The notes below the pieces were generated by a model. It was not told where the DNA came from. It searched no databases and saw only the letters and a program-made list of their open reading frames with translations. From Stigonema ocellatum SAG 48.90 = DSM 106950 (GTDB lineage Bacteria; Cyanobacteriota; Cyanobacteriia; Cyanobacteriales; Nostocaceae), in assembly GCA_016903675.1 (NCBI GenBank), contig JADQBA010000117.1, forward strand, positions 1-28,310: a stretch of DNA of 28,310 nt. The letters run 5' to 3'. Positions 14,315 to 22,471 of the stretch are shown one piece after another. The translations under genes were made by a program, and so were the position numbers. The number at the start of each line of letters is the position of its first letter. Position 1 is the stretch's first letter.

Positions 14315-15199
14315 ATGAACTTAAGACCAGACAGCAAAGTGTTAATCCAAGGCTTGTGTGAATACATGTCAGCAACTCATGTTGCTCAAATGAAAGCTTA
14401 TGGCACGAATTTGGTAGCTGGGGTCGATGCCGGATCTGGTGGACAGGAACTATTATACGGTCTTCCGGTATTCGATTTAGTAGAGGAGGTGATAGAGCAA
14501 TTTGGGGTGATCGACACTACAATTATCTGTGTCCACCCGTACCAAGTGCTGGACGCAGCATTAGAAGCGATCGCCTCTGGTATTCGCCAACTCATCATTA
14601 TCTCCCCAGGTGTGCCGCCTTTAGATATGGTGCAATTACTTCGCAAAGCCGAGGCAACAGAAACTTTGGTGGTGGGACCAAATAGCCCTGGTATCATTGT
14701 ACCTGGGAGAATTCTCTTAGGTACTCAACCTAGTGAATTTTATACTCCTGGTTCTGTGGGAATCCTGAGTCGGAGTACCACTCTTACCTATGAAGTTGCT
14801 AGAGAACTCACTAAAGCTGGTTTGGGGCAGTCGATTAGTGTCAGTATTGGTAGTGATGCAGTTGTTGGTTCATCGTTTATTCAGTGGCTGCAAATTCTTG
14901 ATGAAGATGAAACCACACAGGTCATCGTTTTAGTTGGTCAACCTGGTGGTGGTCGTGAAGAAGCCGCAGCACGGTACATTACTGAGGTGATCGATAAACC
15001 AGTAGTCGCCTATATTGCAGGTACAAAAGCACCACCAGTAAAACATTGGCGTCAAACTGGAACTTTAGCAGCAGTCGTGGGACGCGATCCTGATTTTGGT
15101 ACAGCAAAAAGTAAATTAGCCGCTTTCAGTGAAATAAGAGTCCCAGTAGCTGATCGTCCTTCTCAGATTCCAGAATTGGTAAAAAAAGCGCTGAAATAA
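14315..15199 (+). CDS. sucD: Succinyl-CoA synthetase alpha subunit homologue lacking the phosphohistidine
   Basis: 294 residues from ATG 14315; an in-frame GTG at 14273 lies inside a hairpin and is less likely. The N-terminal CoA-binding fold is clear: VLIQGLCEYMSATHVAQMKA, AYGTNLVAGVDAGSGG, PVFDLVEEV and GPNSPGIIVPG. The ligase domain has SRSTTLTYEVARELTKAGLG and SVSIGSDAVVGSSF. Where E. coli SucD has KRMGHAG, with the phosphorylated His, this protein has KHWRQTG (243-249). The catalytic position is Gln247, with a His three residues earlier. If that alignment is right, the standard phosphohistidine mechanism is not available. A divergent ligase or CoA-binding role is possible. It pairs with the diverged sucC upstream. 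Confidence 0.75.
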   Translation: MNLRPDSKVLIQGLCEYMSATHVAQMKAYGTNLVAGVDAGSGGQELLYGLPVFDLVEEVIEQFGVIDTTIICVHPYQVLDAALEAIASGIRQLIIISPGVPPLDMVQLLRKAEATETLVVGPNSPGIIVPGRILLGTQPSEFYTPGSVGILSRSTTLTYEVARELTKAGLGQSISVSIGSDAVVGSSFIQWLQILDEDETTQVIVLVGQPGGGREEAAARYITEVIDKPVVAYIAGTKAPPVKHWRQTGTLAAVVGRDPDFGTAKSKLAAFSEIRVPVADRPSQIPELVKKALK

Positions 15200-15200
15200 A

Positions 15201-15252
15201 AGTTAGGAGTTAGGATTTCTCCTAACTCCTACCTCCTAACTCCTAACTCCTG
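15201..15252. terminator. GTTAGGA-repeat hairpin between convergent genes
   Basis: AGTTAGGAGTTAGGA (15201-15215) pairs across a short loop with TCCTAACTCCT (15220-15230), and more CCTAACT units follow to 15252. The structure lies right after the sucD stop and overlaps the last codons of the minus-strand permease gene. Confidence 0.55.
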
Positions 15253-17074
15253 TTAGCCTCAACTGGTTTGTCAACTTAAAGATTAGCAATGCTAACACAC
15301 TTAACTCACCCAAGAAAGCCATAAAAATTGTTGTAGTCGCGGCGTATTCTAGACTTACCCACGGAAAAGTTGAGAATAGCCACAACATAGGATTTTTCGA
15401 TGGTTCTACGCCTAGAGTTAATAGAATTATTGGTGGCAAGAAAATCGATGCTAGAGTAACACTTGCCCACAAAAACCGCTTGGGAGTTTTGATCATTAGT
15501 ACTATCTGTGCTATGGTTGCGTAAATCATCATCAAGCTGAAGAAGAAAGCCACAGCAAAAATTGCCTTTATTTTGTCAACGTTATGAAAAATATCACCAC
15601 TAGAACTAGTTATTGATAGTACAAAAATCCAAATTAGTGATGGAATAGTTGCAATGATAAAGTTGATGGCGATCGCCAACAGAGCCGGACTTTTTTCACC
15701 CTTCAGTAAATCCTGTAACAAAGACTTATTCCGAAAACCCTCGCCACCAGAAACATCTTGATGTCGGTAGCGTACCCAATCTTGTAAAGCTTGACCCTGA
15801 GGTGAGAGCATTGCAATTAAAGCAACGAACAACACCAAGTTGTATAAACACAATAAAAAAACATTCGTTGACACAACATTGTGCAAGCTATAACCATTCT
15901 TTAACCCTTGCACAGCAAATCCTAAAATCATCACCTCAAAGCAAAACACGAGTTGATAACTTTGCGCCTTACTCAAAATTGTGGCATTTGGATTACGGAA
16001 GCAACGCTTCATGATTTGCCAAACCCAAAAAGTACATAGGGCGTAATTGATGAAAATGAAAGCTAAAAAACCTACTTCACTGGCACCAATAGGTAAATAA
16101 AACCACTCCAATAGTGCTAACCCGGAGTTATTATATGATGTGTTTGCTAATTTTGGCAAAAAATACGCCATTGAACTAAAGGGACTCAACAGCATCAGCC
16201 AAGAACTGACAAAACTTGAGTAACTGTCACCCCATTGGGCAAACTGCATTGTTATGATTAAGAACAGTAAAAGCAGACCACTGCCTAACCAGGGTAGAAG
16301 ACCGCTGACCTTAGAGCCAACTAAGCCGAATAGTAAAGCAGCACTGTAGAAGAAAATGCCGCTACTAATTAGAACAGCCCAGAAGCTGAAAATAGAACTT
16401 AAAGGAATTTCTGCTCCAAGTCCTGCCCACAAATGTAAAGGAACTGCTGTGATTGTGAACAGATAGATGAAAATTGGCACTCCTAGAAGCTTACCAGTGA
16501 GAATACTTGTTGCCGACTGAGGAGTGAGGCGAATAAAATTAAGCGTACCGCGACGCTCTTCTCTTGCTAAATCGTTGATAAGTAAATAAGTTCCTGCCAC
16601 TAACAATGTAAACACAAGAATGACACTGAGTGCTAGGAATAGATATCCATAGTGGTCTTGCCACCATTTCTGCATATTAATTGCATCTATTGGGCAAAAA
16701 TTCTGCCCAAAATTTGCATTAACTTCATCTAGTTTTAGTTGATTTTGTGCAATTTGATTTCTTATTTCGTGAAGCTTTATTGGGTCAAATTGCTGAGACT
16801 CGCTAGAGGCAAAAAATTGGTCTTGCAACTGCTGATATCGTTGTTGCAGTTGGATGCGTTGCTGTTCATAAAATGAACTTAAACCGCAGTATTCTCCATA
16901 AAACGGGTATTTTTCATCAGGAATACCGCTAAATTGAACCAGCCACAGCAGCAACTGACCTACCAATGATGTGACAATTGCTATACCCACTGATAAAGCT
17001 TTCAACCGTCCTTTAAGTTCTCGAAATAGCTGCGGATTCCAGTCGCCTAACCTGTCAAGAAAATTCATCATCAT
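15236..17074 (-). CDS. ABC-2 type transporter permease
   Basis: 612 residues from the first of three adjacent ATG codons (17074, 17071, 17068), leading into MNFLDRLGDWNPQLFRELKG. A membrane segment follows at about residues 28-48, then a long extracytoplasmic loop with a coiled-coil-like Gln-rich stretch. About ten or more further spans follow. The cytoplasmic coupling segment DLAREERRGTLNFIRLTPQS is typical of ABC-2 permeases. It is encoded downstream of the ABC ATPase gene on the same strand and probably forms an exporter with it; the substrate is unknown. A frame extending to 17227 is repeat sequence. The last residues, GVRS, and the stop are supplied by the GTTAGGA repeat. Confidence 0.85.
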   Translation of the reverse strand: MMMNFLDRLGDWNPQLFRELKGRLKALSVGIAIVTSLVGQLLLWLVQFSGIPDEKYPFYGEYCGLSSFYEQQRIQLQQRYQQLQDQFFASSESQQFDPIKLHEIRNQIAQNQLKLDEVNANFGQNFCPIDAINMQKWWQDHYGYLFLALSVILVFTLLVAGTYLLINDLAREERRGTLNFIRLTPQSATSILTGKLLGVPIFIYLFTITAVPLHLWAGLGAEIPLSSIFSFWAVLISSGIFFYSAALLFGLVGSKVSGLLPWLGSGLLLLFLIITMQFAQWGDSYSSFVSSWLMLLSPFSSMAYFLPKLANTSYNNSGLALLEWFYLPIGASEVGFLAFIFINYALCTFWVWQIMKRCFRNPNATILSKAQSYQLVFCFEVMILGFAVQGLKNGYSLHNVVSTNVFLLCLYNLVLFVALIAMLSPQGQALQDWVRYRHQDVSGGEGFRNKSLLQDLLKGEKSPALLAIAINFIIATIPSLIWIFVLSITSSSGDIFHNVDKIKAIFAVAFFFSLMMIYATIAQIVLMIKTPKRFLWASVTLASIFLPPIILLTLGVEPSKNPMLWLFSTFPWVSLEYAATTTIFMAFLGELSVLALLIFKLTNQLRLTGVRS

Positions 17075-17077
17075 AAA

Positions 17078-17262
17078 ATGGGGAGTGGGGAGTGGGGAAT
17101 GGGGAGTGGGGGAGTGGGGGAGTGGGGAAGTGGGGGAATGGGGAGTGGGGGAATGGGGGAGTGGGGAATGGGTTTGTTCTTTGTTGATTGTTGGTGGTTG
17201 TTTGGTAAGACAACAGTCAACAATCAACAGTCAACAACCAACAGTCAACAACCAACAATTCC
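17078..17262. repeat. GGGGAGT and CAACAGT heptamer arrays within an operon
   Basis: GGGGAGT-like units run from 17078 to about 17172. After a break, CAACAGT/CAACAAT units run from about 17210 to 17262. The array fills the 199-base gap between the ABC ATPase and permease genes, so it would lie inside their common mRNA directly ahead of the permease start. No Shine-Dalgarno is visible there. Confidence 0.85.
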
Positions 17263-17273
17263 TTCTCCTAACT

Positions 17274-18224
17274 TCAAGATGCTTGCTTATGACCTAGTTT
17301 GAGGAAAATAGTTTCTAGATCTTCTTGGGTGGAGTGAAAATCAGTGAGGGGAATACCAGCTTGGATGAGCGATCGCAATAAGTCAGCACAATCTTCCTGT
17401 TTCCCAGCAAAATTCACACGGACACTGTTTTTTGTTGGCAACACCTCCCACGCTTCTACGAACGGATTATTTTTGAGTTCACCCAAAAGTGTCTCTAACT
17501 TTTCTAGGGTTGATATGATAATTTGCTGGCGAGCAAGACGCTGGTAAAGTTGTTGTAGTGAGGCACTTTCTACCAAAAAGCCAAGTTCCATAATTCCCAC
17601 TGAGGTACACAGTTCTGCCAAGTCGCTGAGGACGTGGGAGGAAATGAGTATGGTCATCCCAGCTTCTTGCAACACTTTAATGATTTCGCGAAACTGCATC
17701 CGAGCAATGGGATCAAGTCCTGAAACAGGTTCATCTAGTAACAGTACTATGGGTTCATGGATAATTGTCCGCGCTAGACACAAGCGCTGTTTCATCCCCC
17801 GTGATAAGGTAGAAATCAGGCTATTGCGTTTATTTCCAAGTTGTATGAGTTCTAAAACTTCATGCAGGCGTTGGGTGCGGTGTGGTTCTCGTAAACGATA
17901 CAGACGCGCAAAATAATCTAGGTAGTCCCAGACTGTGAGTTCTTCGTACAGAGGATAGTCATCGGGTAAGTAGCCTAGACGGCGTTTGAGGGTGGGGTTG
18001 CTTTTGTCGCGCAGTAGGCGATCGCCATTAATATAAATCTCTCCTGTAGTTGCCTCCTCAGCTGCTGCTAACATTCGGATCAGAGTCGTTTTACCTGCAC
18101 CATTTGGACCTATCAGTCCGTAAACCTCACCAGCTTGGATCTCTAAATCAACATCATTAACGGCAACGTGTCTGTCAAATTGCTTAGTCAGTCCACGGGT
18201 ACAAATTGCCAGTTCTTTTACCAT
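17274..18224 (-). CDS. ABC transporter ATP-binding protein (ABC-2 exporter type)
   Basis: 316 residues. Walker A is GPNGAGKTT (39-47), Q-loop region YLPDDYPLYEELTVWDYL, signature LSRGMKQRL (140-148), Walker B VLLLDEPVSGLD (160-171) and switch His in SSHVLSDL. The C-terminal ~100 residues (REIIKVLQEA onward, then an ACT-like region ending TQEDLETIFLKLG) are usual for ATPases of ABC-2 exporters. It is the partner of the permease downstream. The ATG at 18224 has no clear Shine-Dalgarno. Confidence 0.93.
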   Translation of the reverse strand: MVKELAICTRGLTKQFDRHVAVNDVDLEIQAGEVYGLIGPNGAGKTTLIRMLAAAEEATTGEIYINGDRLLRDKSNPTLKRRLGYLPDDYPLYEELTVWDYLDYFARLYRLREPHRTQRLHEVLELIQLGNKRNSLISTLSRGMKQRLCLARTIIHEPIVLLLDEPVSGLDPIARMQFREIIKVLQEAGMTILISSHVLSDLAELCTSVGIMELGFLVESASLQQLYQRLARQQIIISTLEKLETLLGELKNNPFVEAWEVLPTKNSVRVNFAGKQEDCADLLRSLIQAGIPLTDFHSTQEDLETIFLKLGHKQAS

Positions 18225-18376
18225 AGCGGCTACGGTGCGGGTGTTAATTATTAATTAACCTAGCCTCTAGTTACCGCATTTGTCAGCCTCGTTTCGGAAA
18301 TTGAAACTATCTTTTTGTTAAGTTGTGTTTTATACTGGCATTACCTTGGTGCTGACTTGTTCAAGGTTAGGCAGTG

Positions 18377-18484
18377 ATGAAGCCAGCGAGCAAGACCCAG
18401 AAACCACCCCGCACCTATGACAAAGCCTTAAAACTGCTTGCCGATCTCGAAGGACTATTACCAGAGGAGGAAGCAGAGAAGTAA
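18377..18484 (+). CDS. Possible 35-residue small protein
   Basis: This is the only candidate in the 512-base gap 18225-18736. It reads MKPASKTQKPPRTYDKALKL and ends LADLEGLLPEEEAEK, a charged, soluble-looking peptide. There is no strong ribosome site and I do not recognise it. It could be a remnant of a larger gene. The rest of the gap is AT-rich with a GGGGATT repeat at about 18633-18660. Confidence 0.25.
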   Translation: MKPASKTQKPPRTYDKALKLLADLEGLLPEEEAEK

Positions 18485-18736
18485 TAAATTATATTACTCT
18501 CTGATTTTGGAAGGATTCTAAATCCAATATTGAAACTTTTGGAAAAAGCAGCAGTCTAAATTCATCAATCTGTTAAATTGCTGAAAATCAACTCACAAAA
18601 AATTTAACTGACTTAATCCAAAATAGTTGAACTGGGGATTGGGGATTGGGGACTGGTGACTGGTGACAGGTTCGATTTGGATAGGTGCAGCACCGAACCA
18701 AATCTTAAAAGAATTTTTTCTTACTACTCATCTAAG

Positions 18737-18964
18737 TCATTCACAATTTTCCACCTGTGATTCGCGTCGTTGCTTGATTCGAGCTACGATTTCCTCAATG
18801 GTCGGATTTCCCAAGATTTTGTCCCTATCTCGCGTGTAATCTCCACTACCTTTCTCGAATTGATACATAAATAGTCCCATACCAGCAGGACCAAGGGCTA
18901 CGGTAATCGCTTCTATTCCCTGTTGCCTAATTTCAGCCTGAGTCAGTTTAGTAACGTCTATCAT
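18737..18964 (-). CDS. Small conserved cyanobacterial protein of unknown function
   Basis: 75 residues, starting MIDVTKLTQAEIRQQGIEAI with a good GGAGGT six bases before the ATG. The pattern LGPAGMGLFMYQFEKGSGDY followed by TRDRDKIL and NPTIEEIVARIKQRR recalls small cyanobacterial proteins that often sit next to toxin-like genes. That association is from memory and no partner is adjacent here. The gene is transcribed away from the secreted-protein cassette. Confidence 0.7.
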   Translation of the reverse strand: MIDVTKLTQAEIRQQGIEAITVALGPAGMGLFMYQFEKGSGDYTRDRDKILGNPTIEEIVARIKQRRESQVENCE

Positions 18965-19192
18965 CTATTACCTCCATCAGCCATTGCACCGGGTTTTCTA
19001 CTCTCACTTGTAGCAAGTCTCTCTTTACTCTGTCTAGGTTTCAGACTTTTTTTAACGTCGAACTCAGGTTTTACCGGCAAGTTGTTAGACAAGCCACTGC
19101 TATGGGAATACTTAAAGTAAGAGCCTGTGAAGACCTTGATGGTGCACAGAGGAGTAGCCCATCACTTTTTGATTCCTTCTTAAAAGAAAATT

Positions 19193-19984
19193 ATGATTCA
19201 AAACTTCATTTTTAAAACAATTTTGTTAACTGAAGTAGCTATTAGTTTAACACTGAGTTTATTGATAATAAGCCCAACTCCTGCTCAAGACATTTACAAC
19301 CCTCATAAAAACTTAAATAATTTCTCTAAACAAAAGAAACCTAGTTTAAAAGTAAATCCAAGACAAATTGTCAGAAATGCTTTAGAACTATCAGCACAAA
19401 CCGGTTTTACGATTTCCATAGATACTAAAATTCTGTCATCGTCCGATGATTGGAAAATAAATCAATATATCAGCACATTATCGCCACAACAACAAGATAA
19501 AATTGTTACTTGGTATCAAAGTCAAGATGGTGAAGCATATCTCCGGCAGGATATGTCTAAGGGCAAGATTTTAGTCGTACCAGTGAAATATCTTTCACAA
19601 GCAATCAATATGAAATCTAAATGCCCCTTTCGTGAAGATTTATGTCTCGATTTAAATAGCCTGTCCAAACTGTTTATTTCTGATAAAAAAATTATAGAAA
19701 TTTCTAAGTATGCAACTATAGCTGTTAACAAAGAACACAAAGTGGTAATTTTTATTACTGATGAATATAAAGGAGATTATCAAAGATTTGAGAATACTTT
19801 TAAAGCTCTATCTATGTCACCTATTGTAAGAGATAAAATTCTTTTACTTCAAGATAGCTGGAATTTGAATACTTCTGAACAACAGATTAAGAGAGCCTTA
19901 GAATTAAGTGAAGGAAAAGATACTAATATCTATGGAACTATTATTCTTGATGCTCGTAGAACTAAAATAGGTGAAAATGAATAA
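19193..19984 (+). CDS. Secreted protein of unknown function, cassette gene 1
   Basis: 263 residues with an N-terminal signal peptide (hydrophobic to about residue 27, then a PTPAQ cleavage-like site near 32). The mature part is mixed alpha/beta with one close Cys pair (CPFREDLC). Segments such as LSPQQQDKIVTWYQSQDGEA look like a folded soluble domain. I do not recognise a family. Base composition is clearly more AT-rich than neighbouring leuB. Its stop overlaps the next gene by 8 bases, implying translational coupling. The product is likely periplasmic or extracellular. Confidence 0.7.
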   Translation: MIQNFIFKTILLTEVAISLTLSLLIISPTPAQDIYNPHKNLNNFSKQKKPSLKVNPRQIVRNALELSAQTGFTISIDTKILSSSDDWKINQYISTLSPQQQDKIVTWYQSQDGEAYLRQDMSKGKILVVPVKYLSQAINMKSKCPFREDLCLDLNSLSKLFISDKKIIEISKYATIAVNKEHKVVIFITDEYKGDYQRFENTFKALSMSPIVRDKILLLQDSWNLNTSEQQIKRALELSEGKDTNIYGTIILDARRTKIGENE

Positions 19985-20573
19985 TCAGTCTAAATTTTTT
20001 TACTTTACCAGTTTTATGATAGCGCTGCAATGGTTGATATTAATTAATTTACTGTTAAAACCGACTATTGCTCAACCGCGCTATCCAATAGACCAACTCG
20101 ATGAACTAGCGCCACATTTAAGTGAGGAAGAAAAACAATATATAGAACAGAAAACAATTAACGAAGTTGCTAGTCTTCTGATGCTTATGATGCCAATTTT
20201 TGAAGTAGGAGGAGGAATCAGAAATGTTCAAGTTATAAGAAGATACAGATTTAGAGGTGAATTTGATTTTAAATTGGAAGCAAGAAATATTGTGAAAAGG
20301 ACTTTAGCAGGAAAAACTATAGAATTAGTTAATAAAAACAATAGTATGTTCCGTTTAAGAAAAATTGGTCGTTTTGATTTATTGGTGGAGGAAATTTACG
20401 AAGGCAGAATAGTAAATTCCAGTACTTATAAATTGGGTTTAAAAGGCGCAATAGGTTCAGGATATTTAAGAGGAGTTAGTCCAGACGATATCATTAAATA
20501 TGATGATTTAATTGAGGAAGCATTACATAATGAACCTGGATCTCAACTTGATAAAAATAGAATTAGCAAATGA
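19977..20573 (+). CDS. Secreted protein of unknown function, cassette gene 2
   Basis: 198 residues from ATG 19977, with AGGTGA just upstream; a GTG at 19971 is the alternative. The signal peptide runs to about residue 33 (KPTIAQ). The mature part begins with an acidic helix (DQLDELAPHLSEEEKQYIEQ), then a hydrophobic Met-rich segment (SLLMLMMPIFEVGGGIRN) that might touch a membrane, then a basic region (VIRRYRFRGEFDFKLEARNI). I recognise no family. It overlaps the genes on both sides, so the three probably act together. Confidence 0.65.
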   Translation: MNNQSKFFYFTSFMIALQWLILINLLLKPTIAQPRYPIDQLDELAPHLSEEEKQYIEQKTINEVASLLMLMMPIFEVGGGIRNVQVIRRYRFRGEFDFKLEARNIVKRTLAGKTIELVNKNNSMFRLRKIGRFDLLVEEIYEGRIVNSSTYKLGLKGAIGSGYLRGVSPDDIIKYDDLIEEALHNEPGSQLDKNRISK

Positions 20574-20722
20574 CTAAACAGCAAGCGATCGCCCCCAATC
20601 AATTCTTAGAGGAAACCCCAAGCGATCGCCCACATCCCTTAACAATAGCCACTCACCCCTTTGACAACGAGTTAAAATCAGCCGCACAGCCTCAGCTTCC
20701 AGACGAATTCCTTCCATGGTAA
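20570..20722 (+). CDS. Small 50-residue protein, cassette gene 3
   Basis: The ATG overlaps the preceding stop as ATGA, the usual sign of translational coupling. The sequence MTKQQAIAPNQFLEETPSDR continues to PQLPDEFLPW, is proline-rich, and has no signal peptide or membrane span. Two GCGATCGC sites fall within it. It could be a small partner or immunity-type protein of the two secreted proteins, or a chance frame. I cannot assign a function. Confidence 0.4.
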   Translation: MTKQQAIAPNQFLEETPSDRPHPLTIATHPFDNELKSAAQPQLPDEFLPW

Positions 20723-20805
20723 GCACAAGAAAAATTTTGCCAAAATGTGGTGTGTAGCAATGCCAATCGCAATAATGAAGCCTGATTCTCAATTTTATTG
20801 CAGTC

Positions 20806-20826
20806 ATTCTCAATATTGTTGAGAAT
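20806..20826. promoter_or_regulatory. Operator-like palindrome ATTCTCAA-N5-TTGAGAAT
   Basis: A perfect 8-5-8 inverted repeat. A further ATTCTCAA lies at 20785-20792, exactly 21 bases (two helical turns) upstream. It is about 185 bases ahead of leuB in a 287-base spacer. The sequence recalls Fur-family or other dimeric regulator sites, but I cannot name the regulator. Confidence 0.35.
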
Positions 20827-21009
20827 AGAACCTCCTTGTTGCTTCTTGCGCTTACCCTGGAATTCGTTCTTGTGTTTGGTCATCGAAAGGACGATTCAGG
20901 CAACAAACATCTAAATAAATTAACAATTCCATTGGCGCATTTGCTAGGTATTATATTAAATCTGCAAGAATTTCTGCACGATTAAACACTTACCCAGTCA
21001 AAATCAACT

Positions 21010-22092
21010 ATGACCCACTACCGTATTACCTTACTCCCTGGCGATGGCATTGGACCCGAAATTATGGCAGTGGCGGTAGACGTGCTCAAAGTCGTAGGGA
21101 ACAAGTTTGATATTGAGTTTCAATTCCAAGAAGCGCTCATTGGTGGTGCAGCAATTGACACTACGGGCGAACCTCTACCATCTGCCACTTTGGATATGTG
21201 TCGCCATAGCGATGCTGTATTACTAGCCGCCATAGGTGGTTATAAGTGGGATTCCCTACCCTCCGATTTACGCCCAGAAGCAGGTTTGTTAGGACTGCGT
21301 GCAGGGTTGGGATTATTTGCCAATTTGCGCCCAGCAATAATTTTGCCTCAATTGATTGATGCTTCAACGTTGAAGCGCTCTGTTGTGGAAGGTGTTGATA
21401 TTATGGTGGTGCGCGAACTCACTGGTGGAATTTACTTTGGGAAACCCAGGGGGATTTTTGCCACAGAAACTGGTGAAAAGCGAGGTGTGAATACCATGGC
21501 TTACACTGAATCTGAAATTGAGCGCATTGGGCGGGTAGCATTTGAAGCGGCGCGGAAACGTCGGGGTAAATTGTGTTCGGTGGATAAGGCGAATGTTTTA
21601 GAAGTCTCTCAATTGTGGCGCGATCGCATCACTCAACTCTCTCCAGAGTATCCAGATGTAGAACTCTCCCATATGTATGTAGACAATGCGGCTATGCAGT
21701 TGCTGCGTGCTCCCAAACAATTTGATACTATTGTCACAGGCAATTTGTTTGGTGATATTCTCTCTGATGCTGCTGCAATGCTCACTGGTAGTATTGGGAT
21801 GTTACCCTCTGCAAGTTTAGGTGCTTCTGGTCCTGGAGTTTTTGAACCAGTCCACGGTTCTGCGCCAGATATTGCCGGACAGGATAAAGCTAATCCTCTG
21901 GCGCAAGTTTTAAGTGCCGCAATGATGCTCCGCTACAGTTTAAACCAATCTGCTGCCGCAGACCACATTGAACAAGGGGTGTTGCAAGTTTTACAACGGG
22001 GCGATCGCACTGGCGATATAATGTCACAAGGAATGAATCTGTTGGGGTGTGGCGCTATGGGTGAAGCACTGATTCAAGCTCTTGAAGAATAG
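21010..22092 (+). CDS. leuB: 3-isopropylmalate dehydrogenase
   Basis: 360 residues, full length. The enzyme oxidatively decarboxylates 3-isopropylmalate with NAD in leucine synthesis. Family signatures are clear: LLPGDGIGPEI at the start, the substrate loop LRAGLGLFANLRPA, VRELTGGIYFGKPRG with the catalytic Tyr, DKANVLEVSQLWR with the catalytic Lys, and NLFGDILSDAAAMLTGSIGM with the metal-binding Asp residues. The NAD site GSAPDIAGQDKANP follows. No Shine-Dalgarno is obvious before the ATG. A hairpin follows the stop. Confidence 0.97.
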   Translation: MTHYRITLLPGDGIGPEIMAVAVDVLKVVGNKFDIEFQFQEALIGGAAIDTTGEPLPSATLDMCRHSDAVLLAAIGGYKWDSLPSDLRPEAGLLGLRAGLGLFANLRPAIILPQLIDASTLKRSVVEGVDIMVVRELTGGIYFGKPRGIFATETGEKRGVNTMAYTESEIERIGRVAFEAARKRRGKLCSVDKANVLEVSQLWRDRITQLSPEYPDVELSHMYVDNAAMQLLRAPKQFDTIVTGNLFGDILSDAAAMLTGSIGMLPSASLGASGPGVFEPVHGSAPDIAGQDKANPLAQVLSAAMMLRYSLNQSAAADHIEQGVLQVLQRGDRTGDIMSQGMNLLGCGAMGEALIQALEE

Positions 22093-22107
22093 TTTCACAG
22101 TCTTAGC

Positions 22108-22142
22108 CTGAAAGTTTTGGCAACTTTTGCTGAAACTTTCAG
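22108..22142 (+). terminator. Hairpin after leuB
   Basis: CTGAAAGTTT (22108-22117) is exactly complementary to AAACTTTCAG (22133-22142), giving a 10-bp stem 16 bases after the leuB stop. No T run follows, so Rho-independent action is uncertain. Confidence 0.45.
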
Positions 22143-22180
22143 ATAAACTATAGACAAACCTAGAAAACAAAGTTTAGTAC

Positions 22181-22444
22181 GTGGTGTACGCTTTAAGACA
22201 AGGACAAGCAACTTATACCAATCAAAGGAACCAACCAGCGTTGATTGATCCTGCTGTTATCAAAGCCGCTGGGGAAATTTACCACATTTACTGCGAGGTA
22301 CATCCCGAAATGACTGGGCAAGCTTCAGGAGTCGCAATTAATCGTACTAATCACCGGGGTAAGGTGATTTTTACTAACCAACCCATTCTCTTGCCGCAAG
22401 AGTGTTTTGTGCCATTAAGTCAGATTGAATCCCATATGTATTAG
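22181..22444 (+). CDS. Small conserved hypothetical protein
   Basis: 87 residues from a GTG at 22181; a second GTG follows directly and no Shine-Dalgarno is seen, so the start is uncertain. The sequence has a compact globular look (IDPAVIKAAGEIYHIYCEVH, GKVIFTNQPILLPQECFVPL) without membrane spans. I do not recognise a domain. It stands between leuB and the prepilin peptidase gene, with a palindromic repeat just after its stop. Confidence 0.6.
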   Translation: MVYALRQGQATYTNQRNQPALIDPAVIKAAGEIYHIYCEVHPEMTGQASGVAINRTNHRGKVIFTNQPILLPQECFVPLSQIESHMY

Positions 22445-22447
22445 TAG

Positions 22448-22467
22448 AGACGCGATTAATCGCGTCT
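22448..22467. repeat. Perfect 20-base palindrome (AGACGCGATTAATCGCGTCT)
   Basis: Every base pairs with its mirror. This GAGACGCGATTAATCGCGTC motif is a common dispersed repeat in filamentous cyanobacteria. Here it follows the stop of the small hypothetical gene and may serve as its terminator. Confidence 0.8.
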
Positions 22468-22471
22468 GTGC

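Noticed and set aside
17075..17227. N-terminal extension of the ABC permease (THSPLPHSPTPHSP...)
   Set aside because: Pure heptamer repeat translation. The protein proper starts at MMMNFLDRL.
18923..19120. 65-residue plus-strand frame with a hydrophobic stretch
   Set aside because: It overlaps the well-supported minus-strand gene start and its GGAGGT, with no ribosome site of its own.
20574..20883. Two minus-strand frames (79 and 63 residues) between the cassette and leuB
   Set aside because: They overlap each other and, in part, the coupled plus-strand 50-residue frame. They show no recognisable domain and one spans the operator-like palindrome.
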